Notes: a model not told the origin generated them from the letters alone. Counted from the first letter of the stretch, positions 15,362 through 25,740 are shown. The stretch is DNA of 64,000 nucleotides from Helicobacter sp. 13S00477-4 (GCF_002272785.1 NZ_MLAS01000006.1:1-64000), one strand, 5' to 3'. Numbers and translations are program-made.

Positions 15362-15367
15362 TATAAT
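15362..15367 (+). promoter_or_regulatory. -10 box upstream of fliW
   Basis: A TATAAT inside the divergent bamD/fliW gap predicts a leader of about 75 bases for fliW. Confidence 0.4.
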
Positions 15368-15446
15368 CTAAATTATTTATGATAAGATTTTATTTTATTA
15401 AAGAAAATAAGAAATATAGGGGCTATAGAAATGAGGTTTAATAACT

Positions 15447-15854
15447 ATGATTTTTGATGTAAAATCGCCAATATTGGGCTTTGAGGATGTTACTAAGATG
15501 AAGCTTGAAAAAATAGATGATATATTTGTTCGTCTTAGTAATGCAGAAAGTGAAGTCCCTGTTTTTACCCTTGTAAATCCTTTTGTATTGAGAGAATATG
15601 AATTTGATGTGCCAACGGCATTAAAAGTTTTGTTAGAGCTTGATGAAAGCAAGAATATATTTACAGCTAATATTATGGTTATCCAAACCCCTATTCAAAA
15701 GTCTACTATAAATTTTTTGGCTCCTGTGATTTTTAATTTTGATAATCAAACAATGGGGCAAGTAGTTTTAGATAGTCTAAAATATCCTCAATATGGACTT
15801 GCCGAATCTATTTCAAAATATTATCAGGAAGATAAGCAAGAAGAGAAGAAATAG
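15447..15854 (+). CDS. fliW: Flagellar assembly factor FliW
   Basis: FliW binds flagellin and antagonises the RNA-binding regulator CsrA, linking flagellin translation to secretion. The 135-residue protein opens with [22 protein letters not shown], close to the family N-terminus, and contains [17 protein letters not shown] and the central [21 protein letters not shown] segment. It lies divergent to bamD as in H. pylori. The ribosome-binding site is GAGG about ten bases before the ATG. Confidence 0.9.
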   Translation: MIFDVKSPILGFEDVTKMKLEKIDDIFVRLSNAESEVPVFTLVNPFVLREYEFDVPTALKVLLELDESKNIFTANIMVIQTPIQKSTINFLAPVIFNFDNQTMGQVVLDSLKYPQYGLAESISKYYQEDKQEEKK

Positions 15855-15928
15855 TTTTTATTTTCATTTTGTTATCTTAATTATTATATTTTATTTCAAA
15901 ATAAAATAATAAATGTTAAGGATAAAAA

Positions 15929-16717
15929 ATGATAGAACAAAAAACATTACTTTTTGTGGGTTATGGTAGTATGGCAAAGGCAATAGCTTGTGGCATTGCT
16001 AAAAGTGAGTTAAGGAATAAGTATCGTTTTGAAATTGCTGGGCGTGATTTAAAAAAAGCACAAACTTTCATTGATGAAAATAATTTGAATAATTTGGCTT
16101 CTGTGCACCAACTTTCTGATGTCATTGATATTGATGGCAAAATTGTTATATTATGTGTGAAACCATATGCTTTAGAAAAGTTTAAATACAAAGGTAAGGC
16201 AACTTCTGTATATAGCGTCATGGCAGGTGTGGATATTGAAGTGATAAGCAAACATCTTGCAAGTATTAATTATGCAAAGATAATGCCTAATGTTGGTGCT
16301 AGGTATCAAAAATCTTCTTCTGCTGTGTATATAAAAGGAGATATTAGGGAAGAGGCTAAAGAAATAGTCTCAAGTTTTGGCTGTGCTGTATTTGTTGATT
16401 CTGAAGCTTTAGTCGATGCTTCTATTGCCACAGGAGGAAGTTCTCCAGCTTTCTTAGCTCTAGTAGCTCAAGCACTTATTGATGCAGGTGTGAGAGAAGG
16501 TATCAAACGCGATGATGCTACTGAGCTTGTGAGGGCAACTTTTGAAGGTTTTTCTCATTTGCTTGCACAGGAGTTGCCTAATGATATTATCGCTTCTATT
16601 ACTAGTCCGGGAGGGACAACAATAGAAGGTCTTTATGTATTAGAAGATAGGGGGGTTCGTGGGGCTTTTATTCAAGCTTGTCACGAAGCAGTCCAAAAAT
16701 CTAAGAAAAAGCATTGA
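15929..16717 (+). CDS. proC: Pyrroline-5-carboxylate reductase
   Basis: This is the last enzyme of proline synthesis, reducing pyrroline-5-carboxylate with NAD(P)H. The 262-residue protein has the N-terminal nucleotide motif GYGSMAKAIACGI, the ILCVKPYAL segment, and the C-terminal family signature ITSPGGTTIEGL. An AAGGA ribosome-binding site lies just before the ATG. The gap to fliW is 74 bp of very AT-rich DNA that may hold its own promoter. Confidence 0.95.
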   Translation: MIEQKTLLFVGYGSMAKAIACGIAKSELRNKYRFEIAGRDLKKAQTFIDENNLNNLASVHQLSDVIDIDGKIVILCVKPYALEKFKYKGKATSVYSVMAGVDIEVISKHLASINYAKIMPNVGARYQKSSSAVYIKGDIREEAKEIVSSFGCAVFVDSEALVDASIATGGSSPAFLALVAQALIDAGVREGIKRDDATELVRATFEGFSHLLAQELPNDIIASITSPGGTTIEGLYVLEDRGVRGAFIQACHEAVQKSKKKH

Positions 16718-16724
16718 ATTTATT

Positions 16725-17621
16725 TTAATGCTTGTCATCTTTATTGATCGCTTCATAGGCAAATTTCACATACACTGATAAGCCTATCAAAAGCATTGCA
16801 ACGCCACCAGTGAGATAGACAGCATAGAGGATTTTATCTGGTTCGCTAAGGGTAAATTTGAAGACCAACATCAAAGCTTCGATTGCTAAAGCAATTACAA
16901 TAGAACCAAGAAAACGTATCATTGTTTTATGGATAGCACGATGACTTTCACCGATATTTTTTCCTAAAACTTCTTCTTCAAAAATCGCCTTGACTAGATC
17001 AAAAATAGCCAAAGATAGTGTGAGTAAAATTGTAGATTCAAATACTTCTTTTATATCAAAACTTCTAAAATGAACCGATGCAGTCCAAAAACTTGAAATC
17101 CCTTTGATGAAAAGAAGGATAGAAATGAGTGTGAGCATTGTAGAGAGGGCAAAATACATTCCTATGCTGAAATTTGAAAACAAATTATAAAATCGACTTG
17201 GTGAACTGATGCTGATAGCTTTTTTTAAAGAGATATCGACACATAAAACAAATAATAACTCTCTTTGGAGATTATAGATTGGGTAGGAAGCAGTGATGAC
17301 AAGCTTGCCATTGAGTTGAGAAGGATAAGGGTCAGTAAGGACACATTTTTGATCCCTGATAGCTTCAAAAAAGTAGGCTTTATGAGCAAAATTATCTCCA
17401 GTTTGATGGTTTGAGTTGTTTTGGATTTGGTTGCCTTTAGGGTCTAGGATATAAATACAATCAGCTACTTCTATTTCATCTTTTATCTTTTGGGTAGCTG
17501 TTAGGATAGATTCTAGTGTTGTGGGTCTATAGTTTTTGATATTTTGGGTAAAAAGATAACAGATGTAGGCTCTTAGCTCATAACGTATTTTTGAGTAGGT
17601 GATTATATCTTTTGAGAGCAT
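16725..17621 (-). CDS. Membrane protein with N-terminal PDC/Cache-like sensor domain
   Basis: The first 140 or so residues look like a Cache/PDC sensor half (CIYILDPKGNQIQNN, then ITASYPIYN and VLCVDISLKKAI). Four or five membrane spans follow (about 150-172, 200-220, 238-258, 266-288) with a charged C-terminus. There is no membrane span before the sensor part, which is unusual because such domains are normally extracytoplasmic and held by two spans. Either it is cytoplasmic or the start is missed. There is no kinase, GGDEF or methyl-accepting domain. The gene is convergent with proC. Function is unknown; it is probably conserved in Helicobacter. Confidence 0.7.
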   Translation of the reverse strand: MLSKDIITYSKIRYELRAYICYLFTQNIKNYRPTTLESILTATQKIKDEIEVADCIYILDPKGNQIQNNSNHQTGDNFAHKAYFFEAIRDQKCVLTDPYPSQLNGKLVITASYPIYNLQRELLFVLCVDISLKKAISISSPSRFYNLFSNFSIGMYFALSTMLTLISILLFIKGISSFWTASVHFRSFDIKEVFESTILLTLSLAIFDLVKAIFEEEVLGKNIGESHRAIHKTMIRFLGSIVIALAIEALMLVFKFTLSEPDKILYAVYLTGGVAMLLIGLSVYVKFAYEAINKDDKH

Positions 17622-17921
17622 TTTCTTTCCTTTTTGTTTGCTGTGGCAATATTTTACTATAGAATGAAATATTTTAATTTTAAAATAATCTTAAAATTAT
17701 GCAAATAAAACAAAATAAACGAATCACTCAATCCTTTGCCTATTCAGAAAATATATATTGGAGTCAAAAGGTAGGGAATATTATCTTTTAAAAATGAAAT
17801 TTTGTGATAGAAAATTTTGGGTTTATATTATATTAAAGTATCCATTCATTCACTAATTTTGATAAATTTTAGATACAATAAAATCACAAAAAATAAAATT
17901 TGTCTGACAATAGGAATCAAA
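17622..17921. other. Intergenic region before nadE
   Basis: 300 bases of AT-rich DNA between the divergent sensor protein and nadE. Several TATATT-like boxes near 17825-17835 could serve as the nadE promoter. No further structure was supportable. Confidence 0.4.
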
Positions 17922-18707
17922 ATGAATAAAATGCCTGCTTTACCACAAAACATAGTAAAAACTCTCATAAATTTTTTGTATCATGAAGCAAAAAAACGAG
18001 GCTTTAATAGAGTCGTTTTAGGCGTGAGCGGTGGTTTAGATAGTGCAGTAGTGGCTGTATTGTCTAAAATGACTTTTAATAATCACCTTCAAGTACTTTT
18101 AATGCCTTCAATCACTTCTTCAAAGTCAAGCTTGACTGATGGTATTGCACTTTGTGAGCAGTTTGAAATCCCTTATCAAATTCAGCCTATCACTCAGTAT
18201 GATGAGGCATTTAGGATCAATCATAAAGATGCTAATCTTATCCGAAAGGGAAATTTTTGCACACGTGTGAGGATGGCTCTTTTATATGATCTTTCTCACC
18301 AAATCCGTGCTCTTGTAGTGGGAACTAGCAATAAGAGTGAGTTGATGTTAGGCTATGGGACAGTGTATGGAGATTTGGCTTATGCTATCAATCCGATTGG
18401 AGATTTTTTTAAAACACAAGTTTATGAGCTAGCTAAATTACTCAATATACCAAAAAACATCATAGACAAAAAGCCTACTGCTGATTTATATGCAGGACAA
18501 AGTGATGAAGAAGAATTGGGCTATAGCTATCAAGAAATCGACAAACTACTCCTTGATATTTCCAATATTTATAGTGATTTTTCCCAGATAGATATAAAAC
18601 AGCTTTTTTCAATGGGGTATGACAAAGAAATCGTTAATGCTATTGTTCCTAGAATTAAAAACAATCTTTTCAAGCAAACTTTACCTTTTAATTATAAGAT
18701 CAGATAA
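17922..18707 (+). CDS. nadE: NH3-dependent NAD+ synthetase
   Basis: It amidates nicotinic acid adenine dinucleotide to NAD+ with ATP and ammonia. The PP-loop GVSGGLDSAVVAVL is near the N-terminus, and the ATP/NaAD segments RKGNFCTRVRMALLYD, GTSNKSELMLGYGT and DLAYAINPIGDFFKTQVYEL follow. I chose the ATG at 17922 (MNKMPALPQ) over the frame start at 17817. It has an AGGA ribosome-binding site and gives 261 residues, the length of H. pylori NadE. It lies just before lpxK; the two genes are also neighbours in H. pylori. Confidence 0.93.
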   Translation: MNKMPALPQNIVKTLINFLYHEAKKRGFNRVVLGVSGGLDSAVVAVLSKMTFNNHLQVLLMPSITSSKSSLTDGIALCEQFEIPYQIQPITQYDEAFRINHKDANLIRKGNFCTRVRMALLYDLSHQIRALVVGTSNKSELMLGYGTVYGDLAYAINPIGDFFKTQVYELAKLLNIPKNIIDKKPTADLYAGQSDEEELGYSYQEIDKLLLDISNIYSDFSQIDIKQLFSMGYDKEIVNAIVPRIKNNLFKQTLPFNYKIR

Positions 18708-18770
18708 AACAATATTTTAGTACAGATTAGAATCGTAAAACCAAAGGTGATTTAAATTACAGGGATTTTA

Positions 18771-18812
18771 ATGAAAATAGATTTTTTTTGGTGTGTTGAT
18801 GCGTTGGATTGA
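18771..18812 (+). other. Short upstream frame overlapping the lpxK start
   Basis: An ATG at 18771 with a good ribosome-binding site (AGGGA) opens a 13-codon frame that ends at 18812, inside lpxK. Removing one T from the T8 tract (18782-18789) would fuse this start in frame to lpxK. It may therefore be a leader peptide coupling translation into lpxK, or the real lpxK start with a slipped T tract. Confidence 0.3.
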
Positions 18813-19695
18813 TAGATATTTTTATCAGCCTAGTTTTTTCCAAATTATCATTGCAATTATTTTTTTACCTTTTTCTTTTATTTATTGTTTGTGTGCGAGT
18901 TTAAGACGTAATTTTGGTTTTTTGAGGGATTTTGAGATTCCTATCATTAGTGTTGGGAATATCGTAGCTGGAGGGAGTGGGAAGACTCCTTTTATCATTG
19001 AGATCGCAAAAGATTATGAAGATGTGGCTATTATCTCTAGAGGATATAAGAGGAAATCAAAAGGACTTTTAGTCGTCTCTGAAAGAGGTAAAATACTTTG
19101 TAATCAACAAGAAAGTGGAGATGAAGCCTATCTCATTGCAAAGATGACAAAAAATACGACTGTGATTGTGAGTAAAAATAGGGTTTTAGGCATAAAAAAG
19201 GCACAAGAATTGGGTTGTAAAATCATCTTCCTTGATGATGGTTTTCGCTTCAAGTTTAAAAAACTCAATATTCTCTTAAAGCCAAAGCTAGAACCTTATT
19301 TTAGATTTTGTATTCCATCAGGTATCTATAGAGAGAAGTCATCTTTATATAGAGAAGCTGATATTGTTGCATTGGAGGGTATTGATTACAAAAGAGATGT
19401 GAGTATTGAGTGTGCAACACAAAGAATGTTATTGGTTACTGCTATTGCTAATCCTTCAAGACTTGATGAATATATCCCTAATGTGATAGGGAAATTGACT
19501 TTTTCTGATCATTCTGATTTTAACATTCCTTATTTGCAATCAGAGGCAAAAAAATATAATGCTACTTCATTGCTCATCACTCAAAAAGATGAAGTCAAAT
19601 TGCAAAATTGTCCTATCCCTTTGAGTGTCATGAAACTCACACTCAATATTGATGGTCATATTAAAGCAAAAATCAAGCAATACATTCAATCTTAA
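18799..19695 (+). CDS. lpxK: Tetraacyldisaccharide 4'-kinase
   Basis: It phosphorylates the lipid A disaccharide at the 4' position at the inner membrane, using ATP. An N-terminal membrane-associated helix (residues about 12-33) precedes the unusual Walker A SVGNIVAGGSGKTP; IFLDDGFRF is the conserved DDG motif. I chose ATG 18799 (MRWIDRYFYQP) because it aligns with the H. pylori N-terminus, although it has no good ribosome-binding site of its own; a better-initiated frame starts at 18771. It is convergent with lolD and overlaps its stop by four bases. Confidence 0.9.
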   Translation: MRWIDRYFYQPSFFQIIIAIIFLPFSFIYCLCASLRRNFGFLRDFEIPIISVGNIVAGGSGKTPFIIEIAKDYEDVAIISRGYKRKSKGLLVVSERGKILCNQQESGDEAYLIAKMTKNTTVIVSKNRVLGIKKAQELGCKIIFLDDGFRFKFKKLNILLKPKLEPYFRFCIPSGIYREKSSLYREADIVALEGIDYKRDVSIECATQRMLLVTAIANPSRLDEYIPNVIGKLTFSDHSDFNIPYLQSEAKKYNATSLLITQKDEVKLQNCPIPLSVMKLTLNIDGHIKAKIKQYIQS

Positions 19696-20330
19696 TATTC
19701 TAACAATGATTTATTTTGAAGGCGAAAAACACGAGTGCATTTTTTAGCGATTCCTTCGTCGTGAGTTGCTAAGATTAATATACTTTTTGTGTTTTTGATG
19801 TATTCAAATATGACTTGCATTACATTTTGTGCTGTCGTGCTATCAAGATTGCCTGTAGGTTCATCTGCAAAGATTATTCTGGGTTTTTTGGTCAAGACTC
19901 TAGCGATTGAGAGACGTTGTTGTTGTCCACCGCTTAGTTCGGCTACATTTTGATGTAGTATTTTTTGGATACCTAAAAATTCTAATAAGTCTCCATCAAT
20001 CTTTTGTCCTGATAAAATAGAGGAGATTTTAAGATTTTCTATTCCACTAAATCCTCGAAATAGATAATGTGATTGAAAAATAATACCTACATCATAGCGA
20101 CGGATTTCTAGTAATTTTTTAGGTGATAGGGAATAGATATTTTCGTATTCAAAAAGATTGACCGTGCCTTTTATTGGCTTGAGCATTGTAGAAAGATTGT
20201 TTAAGATAGTAGATTTCCCACTACCACTCACTCCAAGTATGGCTATAGATTCTGTTGGTAAAACTTCAAGGTTTAGGTTCTGATACAAGAGCGTTTCAAA
20301 ATGGTGTGAGATTTTATTTGCTTTTAACAT
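19692..20330 (-). CDS. lolD: LolD-like ABC transporter ATP-binding protein
   Basis: The 212-residue ATPase has Walker A GVSGSGKST, signature LSGGQQQR, Walker B IIFADEPTGNLDS and switch histidine in LATHDE. This is the MacB/LolD subgroup that drives lipoprotein release or substrate extrusion from the inner membrane. No permease gene is adjacent. Its neighbour upstream is lnt, which completes lipoprotein acylation, so a role in lipoprotein sorting is plausible. The two genes are separated by 9 bp, as in H. pylori. Confidence 0.85.
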   Translation of the reverse strand: MLKANKISHHFETLLYQNLNLEVLPTESIAILGVSGSGKSTILNNLSTMLKPIKGTVNLFEYENIYSLSPKKLLEIRRYDVGIIFQSHYLFRGFSGIENLKISSILSGQKIDGDLLEFLGIQKILHQNVAELSGGQQQRLSIARVLTKKPRIIFADEPTGNLDSTTAQNVMQVIFEYIKNTKSILILATHDEGIAKKCTRVFRLQNKSLLEY

Positions 20331-20339
20331 TATTTTCTC

Positions 20340-21671
20340 CTAAAGATTCTCATCGCCCAAAATAAAAGGTGATATTATATATGATGGGGATTGGTTGATG
20401 CTATGGATAACAATGGTATCATAGATTCTGGCATAGTATTTGATAAGCATCCTTTGCACAATAGGCTCAATACTTGGTGTAAACCAACCATTATTGCTAA
20501 TAAGGATAAGGTATTTTGGTTTATCTTGATACATTATTTCAGAAGTCCCTTCATAGCAAATAGCACTACGAAATACATCATTATCAATAGTGAAATTACC
20601 TGGTTTTTTGCCTTCACTCAAGCTGTATTCTTCTCCAAAAAAGATTTTATAAAAAGGCTTTGCCAAAAAATCAGGTAGGGGTATTTTTTCTCCAAAAGGT
20701 GCGAGCACAACCTTGTCAATATAGGTAAAATGACCATTTTGGAAAATATAAGTGCTATTGTAAATTTGACCTTCTTCTTCACGCAAAGCACCTGTAATGA
20801 TCGTGATTTTTTTACTCAAAGTCAGTAGTTCTGGCATCAAAAAACTTTTATTTAGGATAAAGGGGAAAGTTGTTTCTGGGAAAATAATCATTTTTTTACC
20901 ACTTAAAATTGCTTTATTGATGGAATCAATATTTAGCCAAATAATATTGTTTAGATTTTCAGATTGCCATTTTAAGTTTTGATTGATATTTGTTGTTATG
21001 ACTTCAATACCTGAAGGTAGTGTTATTTTTCCTTTTATTCCTCCCCAATCTAGTGCTAGGAACAAAAAACAAATACCCAATATTTTGTAAAATCTCTTGA
21101 AATAAACAAATGCCCATACTCCAGTAATGATACAAAAAAAACTCAATTTGTCAACACTAAAAATACTATAAGAGAAAAAAGCATCTACTTTGAGCCAGTC
21201 GAATCCAAAAGGATGTATATAGCTCATCAGCATCAATGTCAAAATACGATAAAAAGATGAAGTAAAAAATAACAAGAAATAAAAAATAAATCCATAAATC
21301 AATGCTACAAAAAACATTATCAGAGGGATAAGGAATGGGAATGGAGAGAATCTAAAACTTAAACCTACCCAATAAAATAGCCCTAATCCTACAAAAAATC
21401 CAAACCAAAATGCTAATTTTTTTGGTACGCCAAACCATATCCATACACTCAATAATGCGAAAATAGTATCAAAAATAATAAGAGCATTTTGATAATTTTT
21501 GTAAAAAAACCATACATTTCCATAAATAGGGAGTAAAAATATCATCGCTAATATTAATGCACTTATTAGATAAATGCTCCATATTTTAGGGTATAACCAT
21601 ATCCTGAAAATGCCATATTTTTTCTGATCTTTGATTGTTATATTGATATTTTTATGTAAGTGAATATTCAA
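20340..21671 (-). CDS. lnt: Apolipoprotein N-acyltransferase
   Basis: Lnt adds the third acyl chain to lipoproteins in the inner membrane. Six to seven membrane spans precede a nitrilase-type domain with the catalytic Glu in FPETTFPF, Lys in APFGEKIPLP and Cys in AICYEGTS. The frame is open to an ATG at 21752, but that start has no ribosome-binding site and overlaps the divergent cvpA promoter. A TTG at 21671 with an AAGG site gives 443 residues, close to the H. pylori length, so I used it. The start remains uncertain. Confidence 0.88.
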   Translation of the reverse strand: MNIHLHKNINITIKDQKKYGIFRIWLYPKIWSIYLISALILAMIFLLPIYGNVWFFYKNYQNALIIFDTIFALLSVWIWFGVPKKLAFWFGFFVGLGLFYWVGLSFRFSPFPFLIPLIMFFVALIYGFIFYFLLFFTSSFYRILTLMLMSYIHPFGFDWLKVDAFFSYSIFSVDKLSFFCIITGVWAFVYFKRFYKILGICFLFLALDWGGIKGKITLPSGIEVITTNINQNLKWQSENLNNIIWLNIDSINKAILSGKKMIIFPETTFPFILNKSFLMPELLTLSKKITIITGALREEEGQIYNSTYIFQNGHFTYIDKVVLAPFGEKIPLPDFLAKPFYKIFFGEEYSLSEGKKPGNFTIDNDVFRSAICYEGTSEIMYQDKPKYLILISNNGWFTPSIEPIVQRMLIKYYARIYDTIVIHSINQSPSYIISPFILGDENL

Positions 21672-21718
21672 AATTTTTGCCTTAATTTTTAAGATTTTTA
21701 TTTTTAGGTTATTTATTG

Positions 21719-21724
21719 TAGAAT
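21719..21724 (+). promoter_or_regulatory. -10 box of the cvpA-lysS-glyA operon
   Basis: TAGAAT lies 38 bases before the cvpA ATG and would drive the five-gene run to 26586. It lies inside the longest possible lnt frame, which is one reason to prefer a later lnt start. Confidence 0.35.
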
Positions 21725-21761
21725 GATAACTTTTTAAAACTAAAATTAACATAGGTAAGAA

Positions 21762-22418
21762 ATGGGCTATATCGACTTAATATTAATCATTATCATCATA
21801 GTGATTGGGCTTAGAGGGTTTTACAATGGCTTTGTCAATGAGCTTGCTGGTGTTTTGGGTATTGTATTAGGCGTATTTTTTGCTTCAAGATTTGCAGGTA
21901 ATATGGGGGATTGGTTCAACGCTCATGTCTATAATTTTAATAGCCATTCTGTTTCAATGTTGATTGGTTTTGTGGTTATTTTAGCTGTTATTTGGGTTGC
22001 TTTTTTGATTTTAGGTATTATCATTGCAAGGTTTGTAAAGATAACAGATTTTGCTATCATTGATAAAACACTTGGTTTTATATTTTCGTGTTGTAAGATA
22101 TTTTTGATAATTGGTTTTATCCTCTATGGTATTTCTAAGCCTGAATTTATGAAGAGTTTTAATATGTATATGGAGCAAAATAGTAAAATTTATTCAATGA
22201 TGGATGCCATTTCTTCTTCAATCATGAAGATTCAAAGTGTCCAAAAAGCAATCAATAATGCAAAAAATATCACTGATCCTGCTGTTGATGAAGCAACAAA
22301 AAAATTAGAAGAAAAAATCCAACAATCCACTCAAGAAACTTCAAATAATGTTCAAAAAACAATTCAAGAGAGTGTTAAAAATATTCCTTCAAACATCGTT
22401 GGACCAGCAAAGGAATAA
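21762..22418 (+). CDS. CvpA family membrane protein
   Basis: Residues 1-130 contain four membrane spans with the CvpA family layout, starting MGYIDLILIIIIIVIGLRGF with the conserved GFYNGFVNELAGVLG turn. A hydrophilic Lys/Gln-rich tail of about 80 residues follows. Family members influence colicin V export, biofilm formation and bile or envelope stress tolerance. It is the first gene of a tight operon with lysS (3-bp gap). Confidence 0.82.
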   Translation: MGYIDLILIIIIIVIGLRGFYNGFVNELAGVLGIVLGVFFASRFAGNMGDWFNAHVYNFNSHSVSMLIGFVVILAVIWVAFLILGIIIARFVKITDFAIIDKTLGFIFSCCKIFLIIGFILYGISKPEFMKSFNMYMEQNSKIYSMMDAISSSIMKIQSVQKAINNAKNITDPAVDEATKKLEEKIQQSTQETSNNVQKTIQESVKNIPSNIVGPAKE

Positions 22419-22421
22419 TGA

Positions 22422-23939
22422 ATGTTTGAAAGTCAATATATAAAACAAAGGATTCAAAAGGCTCAAGATATTAGAGATATGGGTTTCAATCCTTATAGAA
22501 ATGATGCATTAAAAAATATTTCCAATCAAGATTTTATACAACTATTTGAGTATTTAAAGTTAAGCAGTGAAACTAAAGATTCTTCAAAAAAATACTCAAT
22601 TGCAGGGAGAGTAAAGTTTTTACGTTTGATGGGCAAAGCTTGTTTTGTAAAAATAGAAGATGAAACAGGAATCTTACAAGCTTATTTGTCTCAAAATGAT
22701 TTAGGAGAAGATTTTGTTTTTATCAAAAAAACTTTAGAAGTAGGGGATATTGTAAATATTGAAGGCTATCCTTTTGTTACGCAAACAGGGGAACTAAGTA
22801 TACATACATTAGGATTCAAAATTCTTACTAAATCTATCATTCCTTTACCTGAGAAATTTCATGGTTTGACTGATATTGAATTGCGTTATAGACAACGTTA
22901 TTTAGATCTTATCGCTAATCCAAATGTAAAAGAAATTTTTAAAACACGAAGCCTTGTTGTATCAAATATACGCAAGTTTTTTGAAGAAAAAGGGTTTTTA
23001 GAGGTAGAAACACCAATGTTACATCCAATACCAGGTGGAGCAAATGCAAAACCTTTTATCACCCATCATAACGCTCTTGATGTTGAAAGATACCTTAGGA
23101 TTGCACCTGAACTTTATCTCAAACGTTTAATAGTAGGTGGTTTTGAAGCTATATTTGAGATCAACAGAAACTTTAGAAATGAGGGGATGGATCATTCTCA
23201 TAATCCTGAATTTACAATGATTGAATTTTATTGGGCTTATAAGACTTATGAAGATTTGATAAAACTCACTCAAGAATTGTTTTTTTATCTCTTAGAAAAA
23301 CTCAATCTCCCCAAACAAATCAAGCACAATGAATCTATAATAAATTTTGAAAATTTTAGAGTGATGCCTTATAAAAAAGCACTTGAAGAAATAGGTAATA
23401 TTCCAAAAGAGATTATTGAAGATGAAGATAAACTCAGAGGCTTTTTGAAACAAAATCAAGTTAAGATTGATACTTCAATGAATTATGGAAAAATATTAGC
23501 AGAAGCTTTTGACAGTTTTGTTGAGCCAAAATTGATTGATCCTATTTTTATCACCGATTATCCTATTGATATTAGTCCTTTAGCTCGTAGGAATGACAAT
23601 AAACCTGAAATTGCGGATCGATTTGAGCTTTTTATTGGTGGGAAAGAGATTGCTAATGGTTTTAGCGAGCTAAATGACCCACTAGATCAACTAGAAAGAT
23701 TCAAAGAACAAGTAAGGGCAAAAGATGCTGGCGATGAAGAAGCTCAATATATGGATGAAGATTATATATGGGCACTTGGATATGGGATGCCTCCAACAGC
23801 TGGAGAGGGTATTGGTATTGATAGGCTTGTGATGTTGCTTACTGATTCAAAAACAATTAAAGATATAATACTTTTTCCTGCAATGAAGCCAGTAAAAATG
23901 AACTATGATGATTCAATATTACAAGAAGCAAAGGAGTAG
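22422..23939 (+). CDS. lysS: Lysyl-tRNA synthetase (class II)
   Basis: It charges tRNA-Lys. The 505-residue protein has an N-terminal OB-fold anticodon-binding domain (about 55-150) and a class II core with motif 2 [18 protein letters not shown] and motif 3 [21 protein letters not shown] and [11 protein letters not shown] are LysRS signatures. It sits between cvpA and glyA with gaps of 2-3 bp, the same order as in H. pylori. Confidence 0.97.
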   Translation: MFESQYIKQRIQKAQDIRDMGFNPYRNDALKNISNQDFIQLFEYLKLSSETKDSSKKYSIAGRVKFLRLMGKACFVKIEDETGILQAYLSQNDLGEDFVFIKKTLEVGDIVNIEGYPFVTQTGELSIHTLGFKILTKSIIPLPEKFHGLTDIELRYRQRYLDLIANPNVKEIFKTRSLVVSNIRKFFEEKGFLEVETPMLHPIPGGANAKPFITHHNALDVERYLRIAPELYLKRLIVGGFEAIFEINRNFRNEGMDHSHNPEFTMIEFYWAYKTYEDLIKLTQELFFYLLEKLNLPKQIKHNESIINFENFRVMPYKKALEEIGNIPKEIIEDEDKLRGFLKQNQVKIDTSMNYGKILAEAFDSFVEPKLIDPIFITDYPIDISPLARRNDNKPEIADRFELFIGGKEIANGFSELNDPLDQLERFKEQVRAKDAGDEEAQYMDEDYIWALGYGMPPTAGEGIGIDRLVMLLTDSKTIKDIILFPAMKPVKMNYDDSILQEAKE

Positions 23940-23941
23940 TT

Positions 23942-25192
23942 GTGCAGTATTTTATGGAGAATTCTGATATGGAAATTTTTGATATTATTCAAAAAGAACT
24001 CCAGAGGCAAAATGATCATCTTGAAATGATTGCAAGTGAAAATTATACTTTTCCAGCTGTCATGGAGGCTATGGGTAGTGTTCTGACTAATAAATACGCT
24101 GAGGGATATCCGGGCAAACGATATTATGGTGGTTGTGAATTTGTAGATGAGATAGAAATGATTGCAATTGATCGTGCAAAAAAATTATTTGGTTGTGAAT
24201 TTGCCAATGTCCAACCCCACTCAGGTAGTCAAGCAAATGGATCTGTATATGCTGCTTTGCTCAAGCCTTATGACAAGATAATGGGGATGGATTTAAGTCA
24301 TGGGGGACATCTCACACATGGTGCAAAAGTGAGTATTACAGGACAAATTTATCAGAGTTTTTTTTATGGCGTTGAGTTAGATGGTAGGATAAATTATGAT
24401 AAAGTAGCTGAGTATGCAAAGCTTATTAAACCAAAAATGATAGTGTGTGGCTTTTCAGCTTATACAAGGGAGTTAGATTTTGGAAGGTTTAGAGAAATAG
24501 CAGATAGTGTGGGTGCTTTTTTAATGGGTGATATAGCACATATTGCAGGGCTTGTAGTTGCTAATGAATATCCTAATCCTTTTCCACATTGTCATATTGT
24601 AACTACAACCACGCATAAAACCCTTCGAGGACCAAGAGGAGGGATTATCCTAACAAATGATGAAGAAATTTCACAAAAAATCAATAAAGCTGTATTCCCA
24701 GGTATGCAAGGTGGTCCACTTATGCATATTATTGCAGGCAAAGCTATAGGTTTTGGAGAGAATCTTAAACCTGAATGGAAAAATTATGCTAAGCAAATCA
24801 AGTTGAATATTAAAAAAATGGCTAATGTATTGGTAAATAGGGGTTATAATCTTGTGAGTGGGGGGAGTGATAATCACCTCATTTTGATGAATTTTTTGCA
24901 AAAAGATTTTAGCGGGAAAGATGCAGATATTGCATTAGGTCAAGCAGGTATTACAGTGAATAAAAATACTGTACCCGGAGAATCTAGAAGCCCTTTTGTT
25001 ACTAGTGGTATTAGGATCGGTTCTCCTGCATTGACTGCAAGAGGCATGAAAGAAGAAGAATTTGAATGGATTGCCAATAAAATTGCTGATATACTTGATG
25101 ATATTAATAATACATCCTTGCAGCAAAAAATCAAAGCAGAAATTAAAGAATTGACAAAAAAGTTTAAAGTTTATGATAAGGCTATTTTTTAA
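23942..25192 (+). CDS. glyA: Serine hydroxymethyltransferase
   Basis: It interconverts serine and glycine while charging tetrahydrofolate with a one-carbon unit, using PLP. The Schiff-base lysine is in [27 protein letters not shown] and [11 protein letters not shown] are N-terminal signatures. It starts at a GTG (23942) two bases after the lysS stop, giving 416 residues, the same length as H. pylori GlyA and aligned from the first residue. Low initiation efficiency would be offset by coupling to lysS. Confidence 0.97.
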   Translation: MQYFMENSDMEIFDIIQKELQRQNDHLEMIASENYTFPAVMEAMGSVLTNKYAEGYPGKRYYGGCEFVDEIEMIAIDRAKKLFGCEFANVQPHSGSQANGSVYAALLKPYDKIMGMDLSHGGHLTHGAKVSITGQIYQSFFYGVELDGRINYDKVAEYAKLIKPKMIVCGFSAYTRELDFGRFREIADSVGAFLMGDIAHIAGLVVANEYPNPFPHCHIVTTTTHKTLRGPRGGIILTNDEEISQKINKAVFPGMQGGPLMHIIAGKAIGFGENLKPEWKNYAKQIKLNIKKMANVLVNRGYNLVSGGSDNHLILMNFLQKDFSGKDADIALGQAGITVNKNTVPGESRSPFVTSGIRIGSPALTARGMKEEEFEWIANKIADILDDINNTSLQQKIKAEIKELTKKFKVYDKAIF

Positions 25193-25200
25193 GGAGATTA

Positions 25201-25740
25201 ATGACTGAAATGGATATGAGTCTCATCAAAATTGATACTTCTCATTATTATCAGAAAAAAGATATATTGGGGAAGCAGATTAATCATATGGGTAAGATAT
25301 TTTTTGATAAATTTGAACGTGTTGATGAAATGATGACTATAAGCTTAATGCAAAGACATTTTAAAAAAGAAATAATCATTGCTCATTCCCTTATCTTAAA
25401 AAATGCTGTTGAAAATATTGTATTTGATTATAATGGTAGGAATACTGAAAAATTTTATCATAAAGCCCAACTAATGTTTAGAGAAGAGGGTTTTATAAAT
25501 TTTACAGCTTATCATTCAAAAACACCTGGACATCTTCATTTGTATATTCATAAAGGGCATACAGAGGTAAATGAAGGTAAGAGGCTTGCTCAATTTCTTT
25601 CAATGAAATTAGCTCAAGTATGTCCAGCTGAATGGAGGGTTTTCCCTAGCAATGAAATGCCTCAAAGTTTTAATATCTTGGCATTGCCTTATGGAATTTA
25701 TGCGAAAGAAAGAGCTGCTCTATGGGCAAAACATCTTTAA
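25201..25740 (+). CDS. DUF1882 domain protein
   Basis: The 179-residue protein matches the small family located after glyA in H. pylori (HP0184-like). It starts eight bases after glyA with an AAGGAG site. It is a soluble mixed alpha/beta protein with conserved-looking stretches FVFDYNGRN-like and [20 protein letters not shown]; histidine-rich [10 protein letters not shown] could bind metal, but this is only suggestive. The function of the family is unknown. Confidence 0.75.
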   Translation: MTEMDMSLIKIDTSHYYQKKDILGKQINHMGKIFFDKFERVDEMMTISLMQRHFKKEIIIAHSLILKNAVENIVFDYNGRNTEKFYHKAQLMFREEGFINFTAYHSKTPGHLHLYIHKGHTEVNEGKRLAQFLSMKLAQVCPAEWRVFPSNEMPQSFNILALPYGIYAKERAALWAKHL

